Source: Phellopilus nigrolimitatus (taxonomy: Eukaryota; Basidiomycota; Agaricomycetes; Hymenochaetales; Hymenochaetaceae). Taken from it: a stretch of 24,850 nt of DNA. Below, piece by piece: positions 9,016 to 18,511 of this stretch (its first letter is position 1; each line of letters opens with the position of its first letter). The DNA lies in the NCBI GenBank assembly GCA_021029095.1, contig JAJOHG010000374.1, positions 1-24,850 on the forward strand, given 5' to 3'. Below the pieces are notes generated by a model. That model did not search any database. It saw only the letters and a list, made by a program, of their open reading frames with translations, and was not told the DNA's origin. The position numbers and the translations under genes were made by a program.

Positions 9016-11025
9016 TCACAATCGAGACTGAATTCGCTGCGACTGAATTCGCTGCGACTGAATTCGCTGCGGGCAAATGAGACCAATCTTTTCACATCGC
9101 TTACATGAGGGATCAAGTTTGCTAGCAACAACGACGCACTGCATATCGAATTTTTAAGCATTCTAATTACTTGCATCAAATGAGAGTTGCTTACTTTCAC
9201 GCGCTTATCCCTACACCTAAGGCATGGGTTGCGGTTTATGGCCTTTCTCGGGATGCGGGTCAGAAGCAGGTCGTTTTTTTCCACCAGATCAAAAGTCTGT
9301 GTTGTCGGGGGGTCATAAGCTGATGTTCCTAAAGGATAAGCGCGGCGACCGGGAGTCTCAGATTGAGCGTTCGTGTTAATTCGAGGATATACAATGCGCT
9401 CTGCGCCGCCGTTCGGTGGCATCTCTTCCCCAGGACGATGCAATGGTGCCCCGAAATGAGGCGCCGCAGCATCGCGCCGATCGTAGAAGTGTACGTGCGT
9501 GGTGAAGGATGCATTACTCCTTGGTGATGGACGGAAAAGCGACCAAGGTAAAAACAGTGGCGGTAGAGAAGTGGTTGCAGGCAATTTGTTGTTCGGACTG
9601 TAGGAAACAACGCCAACGGGAATGCGGGGCATATCAATGGACTTGACATCTCCTTCCACAATTCCTCGTCGCGCATCCGAGTCTGTGCCTTCAATGGGAT
9701 GTATGGCTTCTGTCATACTGATAGGCGAGGATGTAGACATGAGGCGCTTGCTTTCACTTGAATAAGAATCGCCTCCATAACTCTCTGTTAAGTCTTGCTC
9801 CAATGCTTCACGTATGTCGGCAACTATATCGGGTATTGCTGGTCGTTCAATCGGATCCGGTTTCCAGCATTTCTGACACAGTTGCATAAAGAGCAGATTG
9901 AGAGCATCCTTAGCAATAAATTCTTCGGGAAGACGAGGGGTATCTCCCTTCGTTATTGCGGACAAAACTACTAGATCGCGCTTGATATCGGAGTATGGTG
10001 GCTCTCTGGTAAACAATTCCTGATTTTTTGGCGGTCATTGAACAGCAGATTTTAGAGAAAGTATCTGTGATACTCACTAGGACTGTCATTCCGAATGCCC
10101 ATACATCAGACTCCTTTGAATGAGTGATCAACAGCTGATCATCAGATCCTACTTTAAGCAGCTCTACTGCCATATAACGTAGTGTACCCTTCAGGTCTCC
10201 GGTAAGAGAGCTGCTCATACGTGAAGTGAAGAGCATACGAGAAATTCCGAAGTCGCATATGAGCGGATGGCCCGAGAATGATATTAAAACATTATCCTAT
10301 CGCAAGAGCGGTGTAATTACTACCAGATCAAAAATAGTGAATTTCAAATACACACAGGTATGATATCAGAATGAATGACATTCTTCGAGTGAAGATATTC
10401 CAAACCGAGAGCTATGCCCAAGACCTGCCAGGATTATAACACTGTTACTAATAACACTGTTAGAGCAGGGATATTTATGTGTAAGAATTGACGTTCAGGG
10501 TCTCACCATTTTCGGAAGGTCACAATTCGGATGCGCCTTGATGTACTTCAAGGCAGTACCGTTTTCCATCCACTCAGAAACCAAAGATGGGTAGTTATTG
10601 TCTTCGAAGAAGTAAACAAGAGGGAGGACATGAACGTGGCGGAGGTTTGACCAGATGCTCATCTCTTTCGCTAGTACCTGCAGAGAAAAGTATTATACAT
10701 CTATGCAGATTCCGAGAAAAAGCTAGAGAGAAAATACCTTTTGAAATTTCCTGTCGCCGAGGACGTGCACACGAAGTCTTTTAACGGCAACTTTCATTAC
10801 ATGCTCAGATTCATGCTCAAATTTGGAGGAATAGGTTCCGACGAAGACATCACAATAACCCCCGTGCGCCTTCAAAACCGGGCTAGTATTGCTGATCTTT
10901 CCTGTCAAATCCAGATGCGACAGATTCGCCAGAGATTCTTGTAGAACCATGTTCCAGCGGGAACGTCTATTGCTGTCATCACGTAGCGAACCTGAAGGAA
11001 CCTGGCGAGCAGCGGTGGAATCCAT
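9016..11025 (-). CDS. TKL-type protein kinase with C-terminal Zn(II)2Cys6 cluster
   Basis: Six exons (11025-10738, 10677-10507, 10424-10356, 10296-10078, 10019-9195, 9138-9016), 564 residues; every intron is phase 0. The kinase domain covers about residues 40-325: Gly-loop GGYCDVFVG, ATP-binding Lys in KVAVKRL, helix-C Glu in VLAKEMSIW, catalytic loop HSDIIPDNVLI, CDFGIS, activation-segment end RYMAVELL, ESDVWAFGM and CWKPDPIERP. The last motifs resemble tyrosine-kinase-like and Tyr kinases. The catalytic-loop Lys is replaced by Ile, while its Asp and Asn remain. A Ser/Pro-rich linker of about 190 residues follows, then a full zinc cluster: Cys515, 518, 525, 536, 539 and 546, spaced x2-x6-x10-x2-x6 (CLRCRDKRVKC and CKRCEKIGLIC). 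Removing the 56-nt last intron is what brings the third Cys into place. The tail repeats SQRIQ. This suggests signalling joined to DNA binding in one protein; function unknown. Confidence 0.75.
9026..9070. repeat. Three exact 15-bp tandem repeats in the last kinase exon
   Basis: The plus-strand unit GACTGAATTCGCTGC occurs three times without mismatch (9026-9040, 9041-9055, 9056-9070). In the kinase frame it encodes a five-residue repeat (SQRIQ) just after the zinc cluster, so copy-number change would keep the frame. Perfect identity points to recent expansion. Confidence 0.9.
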
Positions 11026-12410
11026 CGCTCAGCTATAAAGCCAAGAGGTCAAAGCAGAAGACAAAGACATCGCGCGACTGAGTCGTGTCCTTGACCAGAT
11101 TGAAGTGGTGCACGTTGAGTGCTTATTGCGGCTGCGTTTGGCCGCGTTACAGCCGTCTGTGAAAAAACCATGTCCACATATTAGGGACAGCGAAATGGGT
11201 GTGACTAAGGCTTAATCTGGGCTCTTTTATGCCTTAATGTGCAGAGGAAGAGGTTTGTATAGGGCTGTGAGAGCAGGCCGTCACGACCATGCCATCACGA
11301 TCAGTTCTCACGGAGGGGGTCACACAGCCATCGGTATATGATCACGTGATGCGATTTCAGATATTTTTCTCACCAGATTTTATTTATCTTTGTAAGCAAG
11401 ACTAGAAGATTTATTTGCTGGATTCATAAGTCCCGGCTTTTTTTCGCGGAGAAAATGAGAGTAAGAGAAGGGAGACGGCCTGCATACTCCGAAGGCTTGC
11501 ACGATTCACGGCTAGCTCTCACGGGGAGAGGGGTACATCGTGTCGTTTCGTATTGTTTCGGGTCCACCGTCGTATTGAACCGTGCCGCAGCCTTTCCTGC
11601 AGCCACTCCTGCTCGCAGTATTATTATATAGGCGCTTCCCTCTTCAACGGTCCAAGTATCAACAGATGACCTTTACAGCGGTCCCCATTTTCTGAAACCA
11701 CTCTAGAGCATACATGTATGGGATATTCTATGCGAGGGCTGTATTCTTGCCTTTCTGCCGCACTTGAATCAACATATGCGGCCTTGTCCAAGAGCTTGAG
11801 CTGCGATGCAGTAAAATTAGACACGCGATACAGAGAGAATTATGCACTAGAGGAACATCCCGCAAACCGCATATACATGTAAATACTATGGACGATGAAG
11901 TTGATGAGACGCGATCTCTGCAACGTACAGCGCGATCTCGACTAAGCCCACTGAACGAGAACATGAATTAAAGCTGCTTTATAAGACACCGGAGTCTGCC
12001 GGAAAAAAAGGAATGTGGCTGATGCGCTATCCCAATCACGAGTCTTCTCCTAGAAGGCCGACAATTCAAATCGGTCTGGCAGTAAATGATCGATTATTCG
12101 AAGGTCAGAACTACTGCTACCGGTGCACATGTCCATGTGAATACAAGGAAGCTACAACTACTAGAAGTCCTTTCTAAGTCCATCCATGCTTTTACAGTAA
12201 CGCGATAACGGATAAGCGTCCCAGTGTCCAAGTGTCCCATGTGTCAAAGAAAAAGAAGAATATATGTACAGTTGGAAAGTCCAAACGTGAAAAGTGGTTG
12301 AGTCGTCGTGAAGGAGGAGTGCATCATCACAGGAGTCTTGCATCAGAACGTGAAGGGAAGTCATCGCACATCGTGAATCGCGATTAGAGTGGGCGAAAGC
12401 GACCGTCAGC
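11026..12410. other. Intergenic region upstream of the kinase; promoter and repeat copy A
   Basis: Contains the kinase promoter (minus direction) and repeat copy A (11165-11430). The minus strand has a CTTTATAG motif about 16-25 nt before the kinase ATG. From 11440 to 12410 there are only short unrecognised frames, and no RNA gene or transposon is visible. The last part follows the KNH-like stop and probably holds its 3' UTR. Confidence 0.45.
11165..11430. repeat. Dispersed noncoding repeat, copy A
   Basis: Shares three blocks with copy B at 13605-13990 in the same orientation. Block i is CACATATTAGGG, then CAGCGAA, then GTGTGACTAAGGCTT (about 11174-11240). Block ii is CAGTTCTCACGG, then CACACAGCCA, ending in TCACGTGATGCG (about 11292-11353). 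Block iii is TTTTCTCAC, then AAGATTTATTTGCT (about 11365-11420). The order here is i-ii-iii. It lies 140-400 bp upstream of the kinase start. No coding capacity is seen; it may be an eroded mobile element or a duplicated promoter module. Confidence 0.65.
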
Positions 12411-12955
12411 TTATGCGCTCGATGCCGCGGATATGGTGAAGTTCGGGCTGAAGTTGCCGGAGTCTCCAAAGACTGCGCGAAGAGGCGTCAGCGCCAAGCG
12501 GCAGTCGGAGCGTACGGAACATATAGTACTCACGAACGAGCTCGTAGTCCGAGTCGGGTGCGATGTCCGGGACAGTGATCTCAACGTGTCCATCCGTGAG
12601 GTTGAAGCCCGAGGCCAACGGATCCTCTGCAGCCCGAGGTCAGCGCTACCGTTTCAAAGAGATCCAGAACGAGACAAGACGTACGGGTGCTTCCAAGGCC
12701 CTGGGACAGGGTCAGCCCGTCCTTGCGGAGCCAGATCTGGCCGGTGGGGTTCGTGATCTGCTTGGGCTCCGAGCTGAGGTCCCAGGTGACGTTCTGGCGC
12801 GCGCCGACCGTCCAGACCGTGCCGAGGACCGGGTAGGTCACGCGCGGCGCCCAGACGTCGCGCGGCTGCAGCGCGAGGGGCAGGGCGCGCGCGAGGGAGA
12901 AGAGGGAGAGGAGGACGGCGAAGAGCCCGAAGAGGACGCGCGGCGCGGAGAGCAT
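12411..12955 (-). CDS. Secreted Kre9/KNH-like (Ser-Thr-rich GPI family) protein
   Basis: Three exons (12955-12685, 12626-12534, 12472-12411; introns 58 and 61 nt) give 141 residues. An N-terminal signal peptide (LFGLFAVLLSLFSLARA, about residues 8-24) precedes a single Ig-like domain of the Kre9/KNH N-terminal family (PF10342 type). Diagnostic motifs, visible only after splicing, are YPVLGTVWTVGARQNVTWD, PKQITNPTGQIWL, VEITVPDIAPDSDYELV and LFGDSGNFSPNFTI. Yeast Kre9 and Knh1 support beta-1,6-glucan assembly, but most fungal members of this family have no defined function. The protein ends right after the domain (SAASSA), without the long Ser/Thr tail and GPI signal seen in many members, so it is probably freely secreted. 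The plus-strand frames over it are shadows. Confidence 0.85.
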
Positions 12956-13072
12956 TGTCGTGGTCGTGAGAATGTCGTGAGCGGGCTCGAGAGTAGGCTA
13001 GGAGGGAGGGAAGGAGGTGGGTGGGGATGATCGATGGAAGAGTTATGTTGCTGGCTATGTTGCTGGCCTCTT

Positions 13073-13082
13073 CTTATATATA
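13073..13082 (-). promoter_or_regulatory. TATA box of the KNH-like gene
   Basis: Minus-strand TATATATAAG lies about 118-127 bp upstream of the start codon at 12955. This is a clean TATA match in the right orientation, at a distance normal for a fungal promoter with a short leader. Confidence 0.55.
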
Positions 13083-13604
13083 CATGTACCGGCGGCCATA
13101 CGGCGAGAACCTGCGCAGTGAGAATGGGCAGAAGGCTCCGCGGCCGAGCGTTCCCGAACGTTCTGTCATGGAATTGAAATGCAGTGTGCAAGCCGGTGCC
13201 GCCCACGATCTCGACCCGCACCGCGTGACGTCGTCGGGCTCCTATATGTTTCATGACAGTCAATCGGCCTTTGTCAGCGACACACGATGGCAAATCGAGT
13301 CCGAGTCCGAGGCCACATGGCCCGAAAAAGTGTCACTGCAGTAGAGGGCCGTGCAGATACGGTGTTTGAGTCTAAGGGCCGCGGGCTGTTCAGAGTCAGA
13401 CAGGAGAGAAAGACAGGTTGCACGTGAAATCCGCGGGATCGGCAGCGATCGGCATTTGAATTGATCATGATCGGCAATCACGTCCCGGAGAAAGCCGACA
13501 ATGCACTTTGTGCTTCTAATTTCCTGCGCACGTTGTTGGTCGAGACTAAACTTAGCCATCTCCTGCAAATACACAACACACTCTGAACCCAATTCAAGCC
13601 CAAA

Positions 13605-13990
13605 CCATGATTGTATATGTGGGGTGCCCACATATTAGGGTGGCAGCGAAGCGTGTGTGACTAAGGCTTGTTCTGAGCTCTTTCATTTTAGCTTCCGGTA
13701 CCATTGATTTACTTAGCCATTCTCTGCACATTGAAGCCATCCTGACGGAAGGACCAAGTTCTCAGGTCACGTGATGCGTTTTGGTGAGGCTGGTAAGTCC
13801 AATTCTTTTCTCACTACACCTAGTTTAAATCTGCAGGAAAAGTACAAGATTTATTTGCTAAGATCAGAAGTTCAAGCGTCGAAGGAGAAAAGGAAGAGGA
13901 GAGAGGAAGCAAGCAATCATAATCAGTTCTCACGGCGGGGGAGCCACACAGCCACTTGGTGCATGGTCACGTGATAGCTTTTTGAGAGCC
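13605..13990. repeat. Dispersed noncoding repeat, copy B (rearranged)
   Basis: Same blocks as copy A but in the order i (13629-13690), CACGTG-iii (13765-13860), ii-CACGTG (13915-13980). Block i reads CCCACATATTAGGG, CAGCGAAG, GTGTGACTAAGGCTT. Block ii reads ATCAGTTCTCACGG, CCACACAGCCA, GGTCACGTGAT. CACGTG therefore occurs twice here (13769-13774 and 13968-13973), against once in copy A (11343-11348). It lies 400-785 bp upstream of the ceramidase start. Confidence 0.65.
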
Positions 13991-14389
13991 GGTAAGGGAC
14001 TGCGTGTCCCGCTAAGATCTAAACGTTGCTTCGCTCCCAATAAAAACTCTCTGCCTGGTTCTAATTCACGGAAGAAACTCTCAAACCTGCCACAATCTTC
14101 AAGCACGTCAAAACCAGACTGCTACTGAACGAGCAGAACCGGACTTATCTGGAGCCGGGTCTTTCATTTGCATCCTGCTTCTCGGACAATCAATCTTTCC
14201 CACCTGCCTACCTTGGAGCTTATAACGACTGTCTAATTCAGTGGCATCAAAACAATCCCATTGCTTGCAGCGAAGGCAGCGCGGAGCGCGTGGTCAGTGC
14301 AGCTTCACTTCTAGCCTGCCGTTCTATCTTATAGACGCTTGTCTTCTGACACAAAGTAGGCAGCTTTATAGCTGCAGCATTGTACAGCT

Positions 14390-17300
14390 ATGCCCTCCGT
14401 CACCCTCCTCGTCTTCAGCGTCCACTACATGACCATGGCCCTCGTCGAGGTCGTGCAGAGGGCCTTCGTGTGTTTGACTGTCTTCCTCGCCACAGGCACG
14501 GTGTTTCCTCATGGGTCGCGTATAGCAGGCGTTCAGGCGCAGTACTTGCTGGGGCTAGGCGTAGGTGATGTTACAGGGTGAGCAAAAGAAAACAAAAACA
14601 ACGAACGTGCCGTTTTTTTCGTGTCAGCGCTGACATCATGAAAGACCCGTCGTCGAGACGAACATGATGGTACATATATTGTGCCCACTCTGTCTTGCTT
14701 TTACGCGCTTACCGACGCGTCGAATGAAAAGGGATACGCCAGCCTCGCCCAGACCGACACGGGTCTGCACATGCGGCAGCGTAGCCGCGCGTTCATCGTC
14801 GCCGACGCGTCCGACACGTCCAACCGTGTCCTCCTAATCAACTCAGGTGCGTACACACACCGCCTCCCTCCTCCCATAACATTTCTTATCTAAATACGAC
14901 TGAATGGCAGACATCGCCATGGGCGACACGGGCGTGCGGCGCACGATCGTGGCCGAGTTGGGCGCGCAGTTCCCCGGCGTGTACACGAACGAGAACATCG
15001 CGTTCGTGGGCACGCACCAGCACTCGGGCGTCGGCGGGTACCTCGAGGACCTGCTCCCACAGCTCACCGCGCTCGGGTACGTCAACCAGTCCGCGGCCGC
15101 GATCGTCGCGGGCTCGGTCCGCGCGGCGCAGCGCGCGCACGCAAGCCTTGCGCCCGGCAGCCTCAGCATCGGGAACACGTCCATCGTCGACGGGAATCTC
15201 AACCGCAGCCCGTACTCGTATCTCCAGAACCCCGCGGACGAGCGCGCGTTGTACGAGTACGACCAGGACAAGGACATGACGCTCGTGCGGTTCGACGACG
15301 CGGATGGGAATGCTCGGGGGTTCTTGTCGTTCTTCGCGGTGCACGGGACGAGCTTGTACGAGAACAACACTCTTGTTAGCGCGGATAACAAGGGTATGGC
15401 GGCGTACTTATACGAAAGTGCGTTCTGCGCGACTCGTCTCTACGTTTTACTCATGGTGTTCTCAGATATGGTCGAACCGGACGCGATGCCGGGAAACACT
15501 TCCTTTGTCGCTGGCTTCGTCCAAGGTAAATATGGTCTTTTTCTCGTCTTGCTAGGTCTGAATCGATACTTCACGCAGCAAATGTCGGCGACACCAGTCC
15601 AAACACGTACGTGCTCTCTTCGCGCTCACCGAAGTCAATAATAAACGGATTTTCTTCCAGCCTCGGCGCATACTGCGAGAGCCCGGGCGAGGCATGGGAC
15701 GGGCAGCTCTGCGAATTCGAGCACTCGACGTGCGGGAACAAGACCGAGGACTGCCACGGCCGGTGAGGCTTCCATGCATCTTGCGGATTTGCGTGCAGAC
15801 CGACCGAGACTAAAGGCTGTTTGGCGTTACAGCGGGCCCGGGTTCCGTATCTCCGACTTTGCGTCGAACGAGATCATCGGGGGCCTGCAGTTCCAGGCCG
15901 CGCAGACGATCATGGGCCAGGCGCGCACGGCCATCTCGGGCCCCGTGAAGAGCGTGCATACTTACCTCAACATGTACGTATATGTATTGGAACGCTCTCA
16001 TCTAGGACTCTCTTTTATTTATTTTATTACTGATTTCATTTGCGAATAATTTTGATATATAGGTCATTCCACTCGTTCACGCTCCCGAATGGGACGACCG
16101 TGCAGACGTGTCCTCCTGCTCTGGGTGGGTTCTTGTTTATTCATACTCATCAAGATTGTTGGCTCAAGTAATTCATCTTAGGCTTCGGGTTTGCTGGTGG
16201 CACGACGTGAGCACTGTTTTCAACTTGGCGGGCTTTACTGACTATGGTGGGTTACTGACTTGGGTGATCAGCGACGGCCCGGGCGCATTCGACTTCATAC
16301 AGGGAGATAATTCCTCGGATCCGCAGTGCGTGTTGCCCATTTCTTCTATGTTGTTCGTTCTAAATTCGACCGACTATCCTTACAACGATGTTCATTTTTA
16401 ATGTAGGAATCCATTCTGGGAGATCGTGAAAGGTAAGATGGGTCTTTCACGTCGATATGAAGGTTTCATACTCACGGATTCGTTTGCGCAGGATTCGTTA
16501 CGCCGCAACCTAATGCTGAGCAAGCGGCGTGTCATTACCCTAAGCCGATCCTGCTGAACACCGTAATTTGATTTCTCGATTCCTGCGTGCTGTGGAGGCG
16601 AAATCTGACTGAAAAATCAAGGGTTACGCGCATTTGCCGTATGAATGGAGCCCTTCAACCGTCGATATCCAGATGCTGCGTGTCGGCCAGCTCGTCATCC
16701 TGGTCATACCCGGCGAGTTGACGACGATGTCCGGCCGGCGGATTCGGTGAGCCATTTCCACTTGCAGACGTAATTTAGTCTTCGTACTTGATGTATGAAT
16801 TAGGAACGCCGTCCGCGCGGAGCTCATCTCACAGGGCGTCATCGGCGACGACGCGTACGTGGTCGTCGCAGGCCCAGCGAACACGTACGCGCACTACATC
16901 GCGACGCGCGAAGAGTACAGTGTGCAGCGGTACGAGGGCGCGTCAACGCTGTTCGGGCCTTGTGCGTAGCCCGGTTCTCCGAACGAACCCGTAGCTCGCG
17001 TCTTGTTCGCTTCAGCTGACTCGCCTTTTTTGTATTTTCGCATCTGTCTGCAGTCACGCTAGACGCGTATATCGACAAGTATACGAGCCTCGTGCCCTTC
17101 CTCGCCTCCAATGCGACGGGTACGCCTGCTTCAGATGCTGCGCCTGCCGAGCAGACGTCGAAGGCTATTTCTCTTCAGGTTTGTTATCGGGCATGCGCCT
17201 CGTGATTCGCGTTTTTTTTTTCTCATGTGAATAAATTTTGTAGACGGGCGTCATCCAGGACAACCCGCCGATCTTCAAGAGCTTCGGCGACGTGCTGGCG

Positions 17301-17952
17301 GACGTGAACGCATCGTACAGCGCGGGCCAAACCGTGCAGGCGCAGTTTGTCGGGGCGAATCCCAGGGTGCGTCTTCACTTCCGCTCTTGCTCGTTTCCCT
17401 GCGCCGAACCCGTAAACCGGATTGCTAAACGGCGCGTGGACCTTACTTTATTTAATCACCCAGAATAACTTGAGGCTGGAAGGGACGTTCCTTTCGGTTG
17501 ACCAGCAGGTGAGCGGAGCTTGGACGGCGGTGAAGAGCGACTCCCACCCGTCGACGACGTATCAGTGGGTTCGCGATAACGAGGTGCGTGACGTGGCCGT
17601 TCCTGTGCTTAGTTTTGCCGAAGTTCGTAGCTCATGCAACGTCTCTCCACTTCCTGCGAACACAGGTCCTGGGGACGAGCACAGTGACGATCTCGTGGTG
17701 CGTGCAGCTATGTTTGGCCCTCCTTCTCGATTTAATGGCTCATCGCTTCTTTTCCGAATAGGACGATCGAGGACGGCACGCCGGGTAAGCTCACAGCGCA
17801 CTCACAGAGAGCGATGTTCTAATTTTGGCCTGGCTGTATGTCATATTGTAGCTGGGACATACCGCCTGCGGTACTTTGGCGACGCGAAGGCGCTCCTGGG
17901 AGGCGCGATCTCCGCGTTCACAGGCACGTCGTCAAGCTTCACAGTTTCTTGA
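14390..17952 (+). CDS. Neutral ceramidase
   Basis: Hydrolyses ceramide to sphingosine and a fatty acid, probably in the secretory route or at the cell surface. Exons: 14390-14577, 14645-14669, 14732-14846, 14911-15417, 15466-15525, 15579-15606, 15661-15762, 15833-15973, 16063-16124, 16182-16206, 16272-16325, 16407-16432, 16492-16562, 16622-16746, 16804-16961, 17054-17178, 17244-17366, 17464-17583, 17666-17697, 17762-17784, 17852-17952. All phases agree; 736 residues, normal for the family. Family motifs are in order: LLGLGVGDVTGP, NMMGYA, RSRAFIVAD, GTHQHSG (zinc His, about 145/147), SFFAVHGTSL (zinc His), NVGDTSPN (catalytic Ser, about 305), VIPGELTTMSGRR (zinc Glu), GPANTYAHYIATREEY (zinc-region Tyr), and the C-terminal SDSHPSTTYQW and TISWTIEDGTPAGTYRLRYFGD. 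All known active-site residues are present. A hydrophobic N-terminal segment (about 25-50) may be a signal peptide or anchor. The ATG is the first in the long open first exon. Confidence 0.93.
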
Positions 17953-18511
17953 TGGACTTCAGTCGCTTTCGATCGCTATGTTATGAAGTTATAAACGCAG
18001 GTTTTTCTTTCCTTTTTGTGGACTTTCTTCCTCAGTCTTTCCTTCGGTTTCCAGATGGTACGATGCTGAATTGTCGATTTCTGTTGTGCTCACGGGTATA
18101 TAGCTCCGCCTCGAGTGAAAATCAAACACTCTTAAATTAAACGGCTTGCTATTGGGTGCCGAGCGCGTGCGGCCGGTGGGGTGCGGGGAAACAGACCGCC
18201 CAAGGGAGCACATGATATCCTAAATTCGAATAAAATTGCGAGAAATGCGAGCAAAATCTCTTCGCCCGCGTACGCTTGAACGAGTAGAGGGCGAGCCGAT
18301 GATGGAGGATATGGACTAAGATGATGATGACGGGCGCAACGCGCTAGGCTGGATGCGACGGTAAAGAGTAATGATGGTGCCGCGAGCACGTGTACAGCAA
18401 TGCATGGTACGGCCCCAGTATGCCCGCTACAGCATAAGTATGTATGTATGTATGTAGCTATAGAGGGCGCTCTCAGCTCCTTGCCCTCGACCCACCTCGA
18501 CACCGCCCACG
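17953..18511. promoter_or_regulatory. Spacer between ceramidase and GH5 genes
   Basis: Holds the ceramidase 3' UTR and the promoter of the GH5 gene, which runs in the same direction 559 bp on. A short GTAT microsatellite lies 55-75 bp before the GH5 start, and a CACGTG motif lies near 18387. No gene seen. Confidence 0.5.
18438..18456. repeat. GTAT microsatellite
   Basis: About four and a half perfect GTAT units in the proximal promoter or 5' leader of the GH5 gene. Confidence 0.85.

Larger units (their letters stand above)
12956..14389. other. Divergent intergenic region between the KNH-like and ceramidase genes
   Basis: Holds two promoters pointing outward, repeat copy B (13605-13990), and a CT-rich stretch with probable 5' leader just before the ceramidase start (14040-14389). 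Two near-copies of CTTAGCCAT followed by CTGCA occur at about 13551 and 13713. No gene recognised. Confidence 0.5.

Noticed and set aside
12563..13030. Plus-strand frame of 155 residues, Glu/Gly/Arg-rich
   Set aside because: Antisense to the KNH-like exon 1 with its signal peptide and domain motifs on the minus strand.
14886..15391. Minus-strand frames across ceramidase exon 4
   Set aside because: Shadows of a GC-rich coding exon that contains the zinc-ligand motifs on the plus strand.
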